A stretch of 64,000 nucleotides of DNA from Glaciecola blandensis (GCF_031846165.1 NZ_JAVRIE010000001.1:62001-126000); one strand, 5' to 3'; shown: positions 27,202 to 36,782, numbered from the stretch's first letter. Made by a program: numbers and translations. Notes: generated by a model from the sequence alone, not told the origin.

Positions 27202-27692
27202 TATTGTTGTGTGATATTTAGTCAAACACTTTTTGCAATAAATTTTAAGATCAATACCTAGGATCAGCTATAGGAGTGGTATAGCGGAAAAAACTCGCGA
27301 TATTCTTTGTACAGTTATTATTCACACTCTCTATCAACTGAGCGTGTGTTAACAAGGTAATAAGAGTGAATGTTCTTTGAGTTTGAACAATGTCGCGGCC
27401 ATCTAGTAGCTGCGAGAACTGCAAGTAACTTACTCTATTTTTATACCTGTGCAGAATGCACATGATATACACTAGGATAGAAATGATCTGAGTGCTTAAA
27501 TTGGCCTATCTTGGATTGTTCACATTGCTTTGCGGAATATGATTAAATGTGACCATGATTTGCCCACTTTAATATGGTTTTTTTGATCAAACAGCACTAA
27601 AATAATATCGCAATAAATTACAACAGGTTAGTAGGGCGGTTAAACGCTTCCTGCAAAAAATAAAAACTAAAATAATAAAAACGGAGATACCT
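27202..27692. other. AT-rich intergenic region before the AbgT gene
   Basis: About 490 bp with no supported gene. A 73-codon frame on the minus strand (27251-27472) has no ribosome-binding site and unlikely composition. The transporter start has GGAG 7 nt upstream. I could not pick out a promoter or operator with confidence. Confidence 0.5.
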
Positions 27693-29231
27693 ATGCAAGA
27701 GGCATCGTCAACCTGGGTAACCAGAGCGCTTGATAAAGTTGAGCGCGTTGGTAACAAATTACCTGATCCCGCCATCATCTTTTTCATCTGTTTAATCATT
27801 ATTTGGGTATGTTCTGCCATATTTTCCCAAATGACCTTTGAGGCTTTGGATCCTCGAACCGGTGAAGCGATTGAAGTGAAAAATTTGCTCACTGGTGCAG
27901 CAATGGCCGATTTCCTCAGCAGAATGGTGGGTATCTTTACTGGATTCGCACCTTTGGGTGTTGTGCTCGTTGCTATGTTAGGTGTGGGAGTTGCTGAACA
28001 TTCGGGCTTTATAAGTGCAGGCCTCAAACGGATGCTAGATTGGACACCACGTTCTCTGCTGACCCCGATGGTGGTGTTGGTGGCAATTATAAGTCATACG
28101 GCAACTGATGCCGGTTACGTCCTAGTTATTCCTTTAGCTGGAGTTATCTTCTATGCAATGGGAAGGCATCCTTTGGCAGGTATTGCAGCGGCTTTCGCAG
28201 GCGTAAGTGGTGGTTTTTGCGCCAACTTCATCCCATCGGCAATAGACCCATTGTTGCAGTCTTTTACACAAAGCGCAGCACAGCTCATAGACCCCGATAT
28301 ACAGGTAAATCCATTAAACAACTGGTTCTTTAACTCGGCATCAACATTGTTAATTGTGGGTATCGCTTGGTACTTAACAGACAAAGTGATTGAGCCAAGG
28401 CTTAAAGATGTTGAAGTGGATGGTGATCCAAAAGACATTCCAAAGTTTGAAGACTTAAGCAAGAAACAAGTAAAAGCATTGCGTGTCGCTTCTTTAGCGA
28501 TGTTAGCCGGGATTGGCATTTTAATAGCGGTGTTAATTCCTGAAACATCACCCATGCGTGATGCAAACGGAGAGCTAACGCAGTATGGCGCACCTATCAT
28601 GCAGTCTATCGTACCGTTGATTTTCTTACTGTTTTTACTGCCAGGTGTCATCTATGGGTACATGTCAGGTACGTACAGTAGCACCAAAGATATGATCGAT
28701 AGCATGACCAAGGCAATGCAGGGTATGAGCTACTATATTGTAATGGCTTTTTTCTGTGCTTTATTCATTGATGCCTTCGGCAAGTCCAATCTTGGCGCAT
28801 TAATGGCGATAAATGGGGCAGAGTTCCTAAAGAACCTATCGCTGCCAGCCATGGTAACTATCGTGGGTATAATCATGTTGACCGCGTTTGTTAACCTATT
28901 CGTGGGGTCATCATCTGCTAAATGGGCCTTATTAGGGCCAATATTTGTACCGATGTTAATGCAATTAGGTATTTCACCTGATTTGACTCAGGCGGCATAT
29001 CGCTTAGGTGATAGTTCTTCGAATATCATCACACCCTTGATGCCTTATTTCCCCCTGGTCGTGGTCTACTGTCAGCGTTATGTGAAGTCTACTGGGATAG
29101 GAACGTTGCTGTCACTCATGCTGCCGTTTAGTGTTACCATTCTGATAGCATGGACTCTGTTCTTACTTGCTTATTGGGCCATTGGTATTCCTCTCGGTAT
29201 ACAAGCGAGTTATGTATATCCAGCAGGATAA
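27693..29231 (+). CDS. AbgT-family transporter
   Basis: 512-residue inner-membrane transporter of the AbgT family, with about a dozen hydrophobic helices and reentrant-type hairpins. The N-terminus (RVGNKLPDPAIIFFICLIII) and the conserved NLFVGSSSAKWALLGPIFVP, plus DSSSNIITPLMPYFPLV, are family hallmarks. E. coli AbgT imports p-aminobenzoyl-glutamate; other members export antifolates such as sulphonamides. No p-aminobenzoyl-glutamate hydrolase genes adjoin it, so the substrate is open. Single-gene unit ended by a clear terminator. Confidence 0.9.
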   Translation: MQEASSTWVTRALDKVERVGNKLPDPAIIFFICLIIIWVCSAIFSQMTFEALDPRTGEAIEVKNLLTGAAMADFLSRMVGIFTGFAPLGVVLVAMLGVGVAEHSGFISAGLKRMLDWTPRSLLTPMVVLVAIISHTATDAGYVLVIPLAGVIFYAMGRHPLAGIAAAFAGVSGGFCANFIPSAIDPLLQSFTQSAAQLIDPDIQVNPLNNWFFNSASTLLIVGIAWYLTDKVIEPRLKDVEVDGDPKDIPKFEDLSKKQVKALRVASLAMLAGIGILIAVLIPETSPMRDANGELTQYGAPIMQSIVPLIFLLFLLPGVIYGYMSGTYSSTKDMIDSMTKAMQGMSYYIVMAFFCALFIDAFGKSNLGALMAINGAEFLKNLSLPAMVTIVGIIMLTAFVNLFVGSSSAKWALLGPIFVPMLMQLGISPDLTQAAYRLGDSSSNIITPLMPYFPLVVVYCQRYVKSTGIGTLLSLMLPFSVTILIAWTLFLLAYWAIGIPLGIQASYVYPAG

Positions 29232-29255
29232 GCCGACAAATAGGCACGTTAAATG

Positions 29256-29284
29256 AAAAAAGCGGTCATGATGGCCGCTTTTTT
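29256..29284 (+). terminator. intrinsic terminator after the AbgT gene
   Basis: Stem AAAAAAGCGG / CCGCTTTTTT with the inner bases TCATGATGG. The T-run is within and after the 3' arm. Confidence 0.88.
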
Positions 29285-29387
29285 CGTTATAGCCCAAGTT
29301 TTTCGGGATTTTCGGTAGGTTTAACTTGAATCAAATTTAATAGTTTGTTAAAAAGTCAATCAACCATTTACTTTAGATATTTTTGAG

Positions 29388-29405
29388 TGTAAACATAAAT
29401 TTACG
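29388..29405 (+). promoter_or_regulatory. TyrR box upstream of aroF-tyrA
   Basis: TGTAAACATAAATTTACG matches the TyrR consensus TGTAAA-N6-TTTACA at 11 of 12 defined bases. It lies 125 bp before aroF. TyrR represses aroF-tyrA in E. coli when tyrosine is present. The site is seen; regulation is inferred from the same gene pair being the classical TyrR target. Confidence 0.75.
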
Positions 29406-29529
29406 TTTTGATTCGGTAGCAATAAACCCTTTGTTTTCGTGCCCTCACACGTTCTTTTCGTCTCACCAGAAAATGTATGATTTTTTCAATTCAAAGCTTT
29501 AAGTAGTTTTCTTTATAAAAGAGCAAATA

Positions 29530-30618
29530 ATGCAAAAAGATACTGTTAACAATATTCATATTTCTTCAGAAGAAGTGCTCGTTACTCCCGATGAACTATC
29601 GGCTGAATTGCCTGTTAGCCAAGAGGCATTAGAGGGTGTAATTGCCTCTCGAAAAGTAATTTCCGATATCATTCATGGTAGCGACCATCGCCTGTTAGTG
29701 GTGTGTGGTCCATGTTCTATTCATGATGTTGAAGCTGCGAAAGAATATGCGCTCAAACTAAAAGAGTTGCACGAATCAAGTAAAGATACCTTGTATATCG
29801 TGATGCGAGTGTATTTCGAAAAGCCGAGAACGACTACAGGTTGGAAAGGCCTGATCAATGACCCACACTTGGATGATACTTTTGATATTGAAGCCGGCCT
29901 GCGAAAAGCGCGTGAATTACTTATTTGGTTGGCAGATTTAGGCCTTCCAGTAGCCACAGAGGCGCTTGACCCAATTAGCCCACAGTATTTGGCTGAACTG
30001 TTCAGCTGGGCAGCGATTGGTGCCAGAACGTCGGAGTCTCAAACTCACCGTGAAATGGCCAGCGGCTTGTCTATGCCTGTTGGCTTCAAGAACGGCACAG
30101 ATGGTTCCTTGGGTATTGCTATCAATGCCTTACAATCAGCTGCATCAGGTCATCGTTTTATGGGTATCAACAAAGAAGGGCAAGTCAGCATCATCAAGAC
30201 CCAAGGAAACCCTGACGGCCACATCATTCTGCGTGGCGGTAAACAGCCCAATTATGACTCTGTGTGTGTGGCGGATTGTGAAACTGAACTCAACAGCGCT
30301 GGCATCAACTCAAGTCTAGTGGTCGACTGTAGTCATGCGAACAGCGCTAAAGACTTTCGACGCCAACCTTTAGTGGCTCAAAACGTGGTGAATCAAATCC
30401 TTGAAGGTAACCAATCGATTATTGGGATCATGCTCGAAAGTCATCTAAAAGCTGGAAACCAAAGTTCAACAAACAAGCAACTTGCTGATTTGGAGTACGG
30501 TGTTTCGATTACAGACGGATGCATCGATTGGGAGCAAACTCATGATCTGATTCTTCAAACTCGTGATAGACTCATCACTGTTTTACCAATGCGTCAATCA
30601 AAGCGCTTAACAGCATAA
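29530..30618 (+). CDS. aroF: 3-deoxy-7-phosphoheptulonate (DAHP) synthase, Tyr-sensitive type
   Basis: 362-residue class I DAHP synthase that condenses phosphoenolpyruvate with erythrose 4-phosphate as the first step of the shikimate pathway. Conserved blocks: VVCGPCSIHD, RVYFEKPRTTTGWKGLINDP, ATEALDPISPQYL, GARTSESQTHREMASGLS, GFKNGTDGS and VDCSHANS. The N-terminus (MQKDTVNNIHIS) resembles E. coli AroF (MQKDALNNVHIT), and the gene sits directly before tyrA as aroF does, so the tyrosine-feedback isozyme is likely. A TyrR box lies upstream. Confidence 0.93.
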   Translation: MQKDTVNNIHISSEEVLVTPDELSAELPVSQEALEGVIASRKVISDIIHGSDHRLLVVCGPCSIHDVEAAKEYALKLKELHESSKDTLYIVMRVYFEKPRTTTGWKGLINDPHLDDTFDIEAGLRKARELLIWLADLGLPVATEALDPISPQYLAELFSWAAIGARTSESQTHREMASGLSMPVGFKNGTDGSLGIAINALQSAASGHRFMGINKEGQVSIIKTQGNPDGHIILRGGKQPNYDSVCVADCETELNSAGINSSLVVDCSHANSAKDFRRQPLVAQNVVNQILEGNQSIIGIMLESHLKAGNQSSTNKQLADLEYGVSITDGCIDWEQTHDLILQTRDRLITVLPMRQSKRLTA

Positions 30619-30628
30619 CGAAGTAGGC

Positions 30629-31768
30629 ATGTCAGAATCAGATAAAAAGCTAGGTCAACTGCGAAACAGTATCGACGAAATTGATAGTGAGCTGATCGAG
30701 CTATTGAAGCGTCGAAATGCACTCACAAGTCAAGTGGGCGAGCTGAAAAGTCAGACTGGTATGCCCATTTATGTGCCTAGTCGAGAGGCAGAAATGATTG
30801 CGGCTCGACGTCAAGAGGCTGAGCAGAAATCTGTATCAGCCGACCTTGTTGAAGATGTTTTACGTCGCGTTATCCGTGAGTCTTATCGCTCGCAGCATGC
30901 TAATTACTTGTGCATTAACCCTGATATCCAAAAAGTGGTTGTTATTGGTGGTGCAGGCGCGTTGGGTAAAGTGTTTGTCGATTTATTCAGGCAGAGTGAT
31001 TACGTTGTAGAGGTAATGGAAAAGGATGATTGGCAGCGTGCTGACGCCATTTTCAAAAATGCCGATTTGGTTCTTGTGGCTGTGCCTATCAAATTGACTA
31101 TTGGTGTTATTGAAAAGCTCAATGCACTGCCAAAACAGTGTATTTTAGCCGATATTACCAGTGTTAAAGATGAGCCATTGCAAGCTATGCTCAATGCGCA
31201 TGCGGGTCCTGTGGTTGGCTTACACCCGATGTTTGGCCCTGATACACCTGGTATGATTAAACAAGTTGTAGTGGTGTGTGACGGTCGCATGTCTGATAAT
31301 TACGAGTGGTTGTTAGAGCAAATGCGAACTTGGGGAGCGGTGCTTCATCGTTCATCTAGCCAATCGCATGATAGCGCAATGGCATTCATACAAGTCATGC
31401 GTCATTTCAGTACCTTTGTGTACGGGCAACATTTAAAAGAAGAAGATCCAAACTTACAAGAACTCCTGATGTTCAGTTCTCCAATATACCGCTTAGAACT
31501 TGCTATGGTGGGAAGGCTTTTTGCTCAAGAACCTGTTTTATATGCCGATATTATATTCAACAAAGAAGAAGGCTTGGCTTTATTAAAGCGTTTCCATACG
31601 AGATTTGGTGAAGCACTTAAACTCGTTGAAACACATGATAAACAAGCATTTATTCAACAGTTTAACGAAACAAAAGAGTGGTTTGGTGACTATGCCAAAC
31701 AGTGTCTTATGGATAGCAAGCAACTACTTTTATCAGCAGATGATAGCCAATTATTAAGGAAAACCTGA
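30629..31768 (+). CDS. tyrA: bifunctional chorismate mutase / prephenate dehydrogenase (T-protein)
   Basis: 379-residue fusion enzyme for tyrosine synthesis (E. coli TyrA 373). An N-terminal AroQ chorismate mutase domain (about 1-90: LRNSIDEIDSELIELLKRRN) is joined to an NAD+-dependent prephenate dehydrogenase (about 100-375) with Rossmann motif VVVIGGAGALGKVF and GLHPMFGPD. It starts 10 nt after the aroF stop and is surely cotranscribed with it. Confidence 0.95.
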   Translation: MSESDKKLGQLRNSIDEIDSELIELLKRRNALTSQVGELKSQTGMPIYVPSREAEMIAARRQEAEQKSVSADLVEDVLRRVIRESYRSQHANYLCINPDIQKVVVIGGAGALGKVFVDLFRQSDYVVEVMEKDDWQRADAIFKNADLVLVAVPIKLTIGVIEKLNALPKQCILADITSVKDEPLQAMLNAHAGPVVGLHPMFGPDTPGMIKQVVVVCDGRMSDNYEWLLEQMRTWGAVLHRSSSQSHDSAMAFIQVMRHFSTFVYGQHLKEEDPNLQELLMFSSPIYRLELAMVGRLFAQEPVLYADIIFNKEEGLALLKRFHTRFGEALKLVETHDKQAFIQQFNETKEWFGDYAKQCLMDSKQLLLSADDSQLLRKT

Positions 31769-31839
31769 TTAACGAAAGCTAGTGCTAAGTAAATCTAGTT
31801 GATATTAGCGTTTTTAGAATCTACAAATCAGGAAAAACC

Positions 31840-34161
31840 ATGTCATTAAAATTTCGTTTTTTGGCTACCATATTAAGTTTGGTGGTTGGTTCATTGCTAG
31901 TCTTATCTATTTTAACTATTGTTGTCACTTCCAGCGTGACTGAAAGCGCTTTGACTAAAGCAGCCAAACAGAAACTTACTGCAGAAGCTGTCAGCACTGC
32001 ACAAGCTATCAATACCTATTTTAGTCAAATGCACTCGCAGCTTAAGGTTGTATCGCAGGATCAACAAACCATAGATGCTGCAAAGACCTTTCTTGCTTCA
32101 TTTCCCGGCTATTTGAGTGAGCGTGGCAGCATCTCAAGCGCTGAAAAACGTGCTCTTGTTGACTACTATGAAAACGATTTTTCTAGCGTATATCAAAATC
32201 GCAATGGCAAACCTTATCAGAACACAAGTAAGCTCATTAATAGCTTAGACGATACTGCTGTGGCATTTCAGCATGATTTTATTGCTGCATCTAGTTTTGA
32301 CCTAGGCAATAAAGATGGGTTGAGCAGACCTAATAATAACTCTGCATATGCAAGAGCACATGAGAGTTTCCATACAGGATTTCGGCGCTTTCTTCAAGAG
32401 TTCGGATATTACGATATTTTTATTGTAAGTGCGGAAAGCGGTGATGTCGTGTATAGCGTATACAAAGAATTAGATTTTGCTACTAATTTGAAAACAGGGG
32501 CTTACGCTAAAACAGGGCTTGGCGTGGCCTATGAAAAAGCACTGTCAGCAACCAGTGAAGGGCAAGTGTTCTATTCTGAAATTTCACCCTATTCGCCATC
32601 CTATGACGCAATGGCGGGTTTTATCTCTGCACCAGTTTACAACAACAATAAAATAATTGCGGTGATGATTTATCAACTTCCTCTAGACCGTATCAATAAT
32701 GTTTTAACACGAGAAAAACAATGGGTTGAGCAAGGCTATGGTTTATCGGGGGAAACGTACCTATCTACTTCAAATAATTTATTGTTAACCGAGAGTCGTT
32801 TTTTCCTCGAAGATGAAAAAACTTATCTTACAGCGATTCAAGGTAACTTTCCCAATGCGGCAGCTGCTATAAAACTATCTGGCACATCTGTTGGAAATCA
32901 GCCGGTAGATACTAAGTCATCGCGAGCTGCTCTTAACGGAAACAGTGGTTTTAATACGATAAAAGATTATCGTGGAGTTGATGTTTTTTCATCGTATCTG
33001 CCAATCAAATTTGGCGATCAAACCATCGCTCTAATGGCTGAAATTGACGTTGATGAAGCCCTACAATCCGCATCTGAGATCCGCAGCACTTTGCTTCAGT
33101 TCATAATCATCATTATGTTTATTGTTATTATAATCTCGAGTTTAGTTGGCTATATTTTGACGAAAAAAACCACTCAACCACTCGAAAATGTAGGGCTTAT
33201 TTGTGAAGACCTAACATCTGGTGATGGTGATCTAACAATACGATTAGAAAAATGTGGTATTTCAGAAATTGATAATTTGTTGATGGCGTTTAATGTTTTT
33301 ATTGGTCAGGTGCACGATATTATTTCGTCGATTAAGACAGATAGTATGGCGCTTGCATCAGCTGCAGAAGAATTGTCTGCTACAACAAACCAAAGCGAAT
33401 ATGTTACTAGCGAGCAAAGAGGGGAAACTCATGCTGTTGCCTCAGCAGTAGAAGAGTTGGGCGCATCTATTGTTGAGATATCGAAAACAGTCGTTAAGAA
33501 TCGCGAAAATAGTGAGCTAGCGAAAAAAGGCTTGCGAGAAAACCTGAGTAAAACAGACTATGCAGTACAGAACATTAGAGATTTAGTTTCCTTGATCAAA
33601 GAGTCAAGTGAGATTATTCAATCATTAAAAGTCGAGGTTAGCCAAGTAACAAATCTGCTGGATGTAATTACCAGTATTGCCGATCAAACTAACTTACTTG
33701 CATTAAATGCCGCAATTGAAGCAGCTCGGGCTGGAGAAGCAGGACGGGGTTTTTCAGTTGTTGCTGATGAAGTTCGCACTTTAGCTACTCGTTCACAAGA
33801 AAATACTGTGCAAATAACTAAAATTGTTGAGCGTATGACTTCTTCATCAGACCGCAGCGTTGAGTCAATGGCAGTTGCTGTTACTGCCGCGGATAAAGGG
33901 ATTGATCTGGTCGATACTGTGACCAGTGCGCTTACTGAATTGTCATCTGCTCTAGAAGAGTTTCAAGATCTTGCAGAAGTTGTAGCAAATGCGACTGAAG
34001 AACAAACCGCAGCGTCAAATTCTGTCAGTGAAAGTATCACTAAGATCAGTGATATGGCATTAGATGTTGAAAGTGGCGCAAAGGAAACTAGTAATGCGGC
34101 TAACGAGTTGGCAGAAATTGCAGAGAGAACAAACAGCATGGTTGGTAGGTTCAAAGTATAA
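31840..34161 (+). CDS. methyl-accepting chemotaxis protein
   Basis: 773-residue transmembrane chemoreceptor. TM1 is at about 9-30. A large periplasmic dCache-like sensor (about 40-405) is followed by TM2 at about 413-440, a HAMP region, and the cytoplasmic signalling domain (about 500-770). The highly conserved hairpin tip ITSIADQTNLLALNAAIEAA and the following RAGEAGRGFSVVADEVRTLA are intact. No CheR-docking pentapeptide is present at the C-terminus (ends VGRFKV). The ligand is unknown. It lies between tyrA and the convergent pheA, which may be chance. Confidence 0.93.
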   Translation: MSLKFRFLATILSLVVGSLLVLSILTIVVTSSVTESALTKAAKQKLTAEAVSTAQAINTYFSQMHSQLKVVSQDQQTIDAAKTFLASFPGYLSERGSISSAEKRALVDYYENDFSSVYQNRNGKPYQNTSKLINSLDDTAVAFQHDFIAASSFDLGNKDGLSRPNNNSAYARAHESFHTGFRRFLQEFGYYDIFIVSAESGDVVYSVYKELDFATNLKTGAYAKTGLGVAYEKALSATSEGQVFYSEISPYSPSYDAMAGFISAPVYNNNKIIAVMIYQLPLDRINNVLTREKQWVEQGYGLSGETYLSTSNNLLLTESRFFLEDEKTYLTAIQGNFPNAAAAIKLSGTSVGNQPVDTKSSRAALNGNSGFNTIKDYRGVDVFSSYLPIKFGDQTIALMAEIDVDEALQSASEIRSTLLQFIIIIMFIVIIISSLVGYILTKKTTQPLENVGLICEDLTSGDGDLTIRLEKCGISEIDNLLMAFNVFIGQVHDIISSIKTDSMALASAAEELSATTNQSEYVTSEQRGETHAVASAVEELGASIVEISKTVVKNRENSELAKKGLRENLSKTDYAVQNIRDLVSLIKESSEIIQSLKVEVSQVTNLLDVITSIADQTNLLALNAAIEAARAGEAGRGFSVVADEVRTLATRSQENTVQITKIVERMTSSSDRSVESMAVAVTAADKGIDLVDTVTSALTELSSALEEFQDLAEVVANATEEQTAASNSVSESITKISDMALDVESGAKETSNAANELAEIAERTNSMVGRFKV

Positions 34162-34203
34162 CTTTATCCCTACCAATTAGCTGTCGATCAACTTACTTTA
34201 AGT

Positions 34204-35394
34204 TCATTCCATTAAGGCGTTTACAGCAGCCACTTTAGTCGGGCTGACTTCTTCCACAGGATAACAACCAAGCACTTTAAAGTAACGTGTCATTCCACGA
34301 AGTGCTTCCATAGCTTGCTGCATGGGGCCGTCTTCAATATTGCCTTCAACATCTAAATAGAACATTTCTTCCCACGGGTTACCCGTGATCGGTCGCGATT
34401 CTAACTTAGTCATATTGATTTGATTTTCTTTCAATACCAACAACGCTTCGACTAACGCCCCAGGCTTTTGAACGGTAGACATGATTAAGGTTGTTTTTGC
34501 TGGTACTTGCAACGGTACCTTAACCGAATCACTCGCGACGACAATAAAACGACTGTGATTTTCTTTCTGATTAGCCAAGTTTGATTTTATTGCTTTCAAA
34601 CCATACAAAGCGCCGCCAGCTTCACTGCCAATAGCAGCCACTTCGCTTGAGTTCATTTCATTAACAATCATCATGGCAGCTGAGGTGCTATCACAGGGTT
34701 TTACTTCAACATTGCCAAGTTCAGCAAGGAAGTGACTGCATTGAGCAAATACTTGAGGATGAGCGTAAAGCGTTTTAATTTTGCCACTCTCATTACTGTC
34801 AACGCCTTCAGAAACCAAAAGTGCATGCTTAATAGGGTGGGTTAATTCACCTACGATGCTCAAACGTGTATGTTGGAGTTGGTCGTAAACTTCATTGATA
34901 CTGCCAGATGAAGTGTTTTCGATAGGGAGTACGGCGTAGTCAGCTTCACCTGACTCTACCTTATTAATAATTTCAGCGAAACTTTGGCAGCCTATCTCTA
35001 AGAGTTCACCTGGGCGACGTGAGAAATATTTTTGTGTCGCGAGATAACTGTATGAACCTTTGTCACCCAGGAAGGCGACTCTGTTCAGTGGTTTTTCACT
35101 ACTAGGGTTTGCCCAACGCGCTAGCATCGCCTGTTGATTTAATACAGAATCTTCAATGATAACGTGAAAGAGTTGAGTCACATAGTGAGGATCTAAGCCA
35201 AATGTTTGGCCTTGTTTAATTAAACGAACCAGAAGTTGTTCTTCCCGCGCTTGGTCACGCACCGGAATATGGTTTTTAATCTTTGTTTCAGCTACTTGAT
35301 TGGTCAAACCTTGACGTTCAGAAAGTAGACTGAGTAATTGAGAATCCAGATCGGTAATTTTTACGCGAATCTCTTCTAATTCTTGCTTAGGCAC
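34204..35394 (-). CDS. pheA: bifunctional chorismate mutase / prephenate dehydratase (P-protein)
   Basis: 396-residue enzyme (E. coli PheA 386) that converts chorismate to phenylpyruvate. Domains: AroQ chorismate mutase (about 1-90), prephenate dehydratase with the IENTSSGSINEVYDQL motif, and a C-terminal ACT domain with the phenylalanine-binding ESRP motif (KLESRPITGNPW). The frame is open to a GTG at 35460, but the GTG at 35394 is preferred: it has a perfect AAGGAG with 5-nt spacing and gives a family-typical N-terminus. A promoter and a hairpin lie upstream. It is convergent with the chemoreceptor gene. Confidence 0.93.
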   Translation of the reverse strand: MPKQELEEIRVKITDLDSQLLSLLSERQGLTNQVAETKIKNHIPVRDQAREEQLLVRLIKQGQTFGLDPHYVTQLFHVIIEDSVLNQQAMLARWANPSSEKPLNRVAFLGDKGSYSYLATQKYFSRRPGELLEIGCQSFAEIINKVESGEADYAVLPIENTSSGSINEVYDQLQHTRLSIVGELTHPIKHALLVSEGVDSNESGKIKTLYAHPQVFAQCSHFLAELGNVEVKPCDSTSAAMMIVNEMNSSEVAAIGSEAGGALYGLKAIKSNLANQKENHSRFIVVASDSVKVPLQVPAKTTLIMSTVQKPGALVEALLVLKENQINMTKLESRPITGNPWEEMFYLDVEGNIEDGPMQQAMEALRGMTRYFKVLGCYPVEEVSPTKVAAVNALME

Positions 35395-35472
35395 TGTAGC
35401 TCCTTGGAGAAAACGGATATTGCCAAATGTTTGCTCACGAAAGCTATTTGGTAAAGACACTTTGATATATAT

Positions 35473-35501
35473 GCGTCATCAAAAAAATGCTGTGATGACG
35501 C
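35473..35501 (-). promoter_or_regulatory. 5' leader hairpin of pheA
   Basis: Nine-base-pair stem GCGTCATCA / TGATGACGC around an 11-nt loop, placed right at the expected transcription start of the pheA promoter. No T-run follows, so it is not an intrinsic terminator; it may protect the 5' end or be part of a regulatory leader. Confidence 0.5.
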
Positions 35502-35508
35502 TACATGA

Positions 35509-35537
35509 AATGTATGAAAGTGATGGGATGGTGTCAA
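35509..35537 (-). promoter_or_regulatory. sigma70-type promoter of pheA
   Basis: Perfect TTGACA (35537-35532), 17-bp spacer, TACATT (35514-35509). The expected start near 35502 leaves a leader of about 108 nt before the GTG at 35394. Confidence 0.7.
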
Positions 35538-35619
35538 CGGCTTAAAGAAGAAATTTCCTAAAATAAGCAAAATTTATTAAAAATTATCCTAAAAATTTGA
35601 TGAAACAGCTTGTTAGGGG

Positions 35620-36429
35620 CTATTCGCCCTCAGAATCCAACAAACGGATTAGCATTGCTTTCACCTCATCAGACTCAAATGGTTTATCACAAAGCGCATT
35701 TACACCAGTTTGCTGTATGTTCGCCATGTGAGGACTAGAGCTAGACTCTGAAGTTACCATGATGATTGGGATGTGAGTGGTTGCTGGGTTGAAGCGTATG
35801 AACTCTGATAGTTCTCGACCGTCCATTTCAGGCATATTATAGTCGGTTACCACAAGGTCGAATTCATGGTCTTTAAGCATTGTCAGCGCATGCGCACCAT
35901 TTTCTGCCTCTTTTAATTTACTCAAGCCCATTCCCTCTAGGACTCGGCGAATATGATTCCTCGCGAGTCGACTATCATCTACTACGAGTACCCTGACATC
36001 TTGAACATCGAAGAAGTTCAAGTTGAGCTCATCGGTATTAATCAACTGCAAGCTGGCGTTTAAGCCTCTGGATAAATGAATTGGTTCAAACGGTTTTGGC
36101 AAAATCGCAGCAACACCGGCTTGCTTGAACTCATCTAACTTGCTCAGACTGTTCTCACTGCTGACAAGCATGAATGGAATAGAGGCAGTACTTTCGTCCT
36201 GTTTGATAAACTTGATAATATCCAGTCCGTTACCATCAGCAAGATACATCGTGCTCACCACAATATCAGCACCATGGGCACTAATGGCTGCTTTAGCCTC
36301 GCTGACTGTCTTTACCACATCAACTGTTTGTACATCTTCGCCCAACAACAAGGTCTTGATGATCTTGCTTTGGGTGTCGGAAGGCTCCACCAATATTATG
36401 TGTAAATCTGATATAGAAAGTTTATGCAT
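35620..36429 (-). CDS. response regulator with two receiver domains (first degenerate)
   Basis: 269-residue protein made of two CheY-like receiver domains and no output domain. The second (about 147-269) is intact: acidic pair in VLVVDDSRLARN, phospho-acceptor Asp in VVTDYNMPEMDG, and the conserved CDKPF lysine. In the first (about 7-125) the acidic pair is EP (IILVEPSD) and the acceptor position is Thr (IVVSTMYLADGNG), while the KPF lysine remains. The first receiver therefore probably cannot be phosphorylated. It could be a CheY-like adaptor. It is encoded 29 nt downstream of yciH on the same strand. Confidence 0.87.
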   Translation of the reverse strand: MHKLSISDLHIILVEPSDTQSKIIKTLLLGEDVQTVDVVKTVSEAKAAISAHGADIVVSTMYLADGNGLDIIKFIKQDESTASIPFMLVSSENSLSKLDEFKQAGVAAILPKPFEPIHLSRGLNASLQLINTDELNLNFFDVQDVRVLVVDDSRLARNHIRRVLEGMGLSKLKEAENGAHALTMLKDHEFDLVVTDYNMPEMDGRELSEFIRFNPATTHIPIIMVTSESSSSPHMANIQQTGVNALCDKPFESDEVKAMLIRLLDSEGE

Positions 36430-36458
36430 TGCTTCAGTTTCTCTCGCTCAAAGTAGGT

Positions 36459-36782
36459 TTAGCCGCCTGCTAACTTAACTCGCATTCCCTTAGCTTCTAA
36501 TAGTTGTTTTAGCTTGTCACGAACATCGCCTTGAATTTCGATCTTATGATCCTTAACCGAACCACCGCACCCACATTGTTTTTTTAATTGTGTGCACAAT
36601 GCTTTCAGTTCTACATCGTTCATGGCCAAGCCATCTATAATACTCATTCCTTTGCCTTTTCGCCCTTTAGTTTCTTTGCGAATGCGAACAATGCCATCGC
36701 CTTTAGGGGCATCACTTTGAGTATTATTTGTTTCTTTTATTCTACCTGTATCGGTCGAATACACTAATCTTGAATCATTCAT
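36459..36782 (-). CDS. yciH: SUI1/eIF1-like translation factor YciH
   Basis: 107-residue protein of the SUI1/eIF1 family. It aligns throughout with E. coli YciH: MNDSRLVYSTDTGRI at the N-terminus and CGCGGSVKDHKIEIQGD, then LLEAKGMRVKLAGG at the C-terminus. E. coli YciH affects fidelity of translation initiation and acts under stress. The ATG at 36782 is chosen over a TTG six bases upstream by this alignment. Confidence 0.93.
   Translation of the reverse strand: MNDSRLVYSTDTGRIKETNNTQSDAPKGDGIVRIRKETKGRKGKGMSIIDGLAMNDVELKALCTQLKKQCGCGGSVKDHKIEIQGDVRDKLKQLLEAKGMRVKLAGG

Noticed and set aside
27251..27472. 73-codon minus-strand ORF
   Set aside because: No ribosome-binding site, alternative start context poor, no recognisable features.
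35376..35570. Phe-rich ORF as a pheA leader peptide
   Set aside because: Its ATG lies upstream of the pheA -35 box, so it would not be on the pheA transcript from that promoter, and no attenuator terminator follows.
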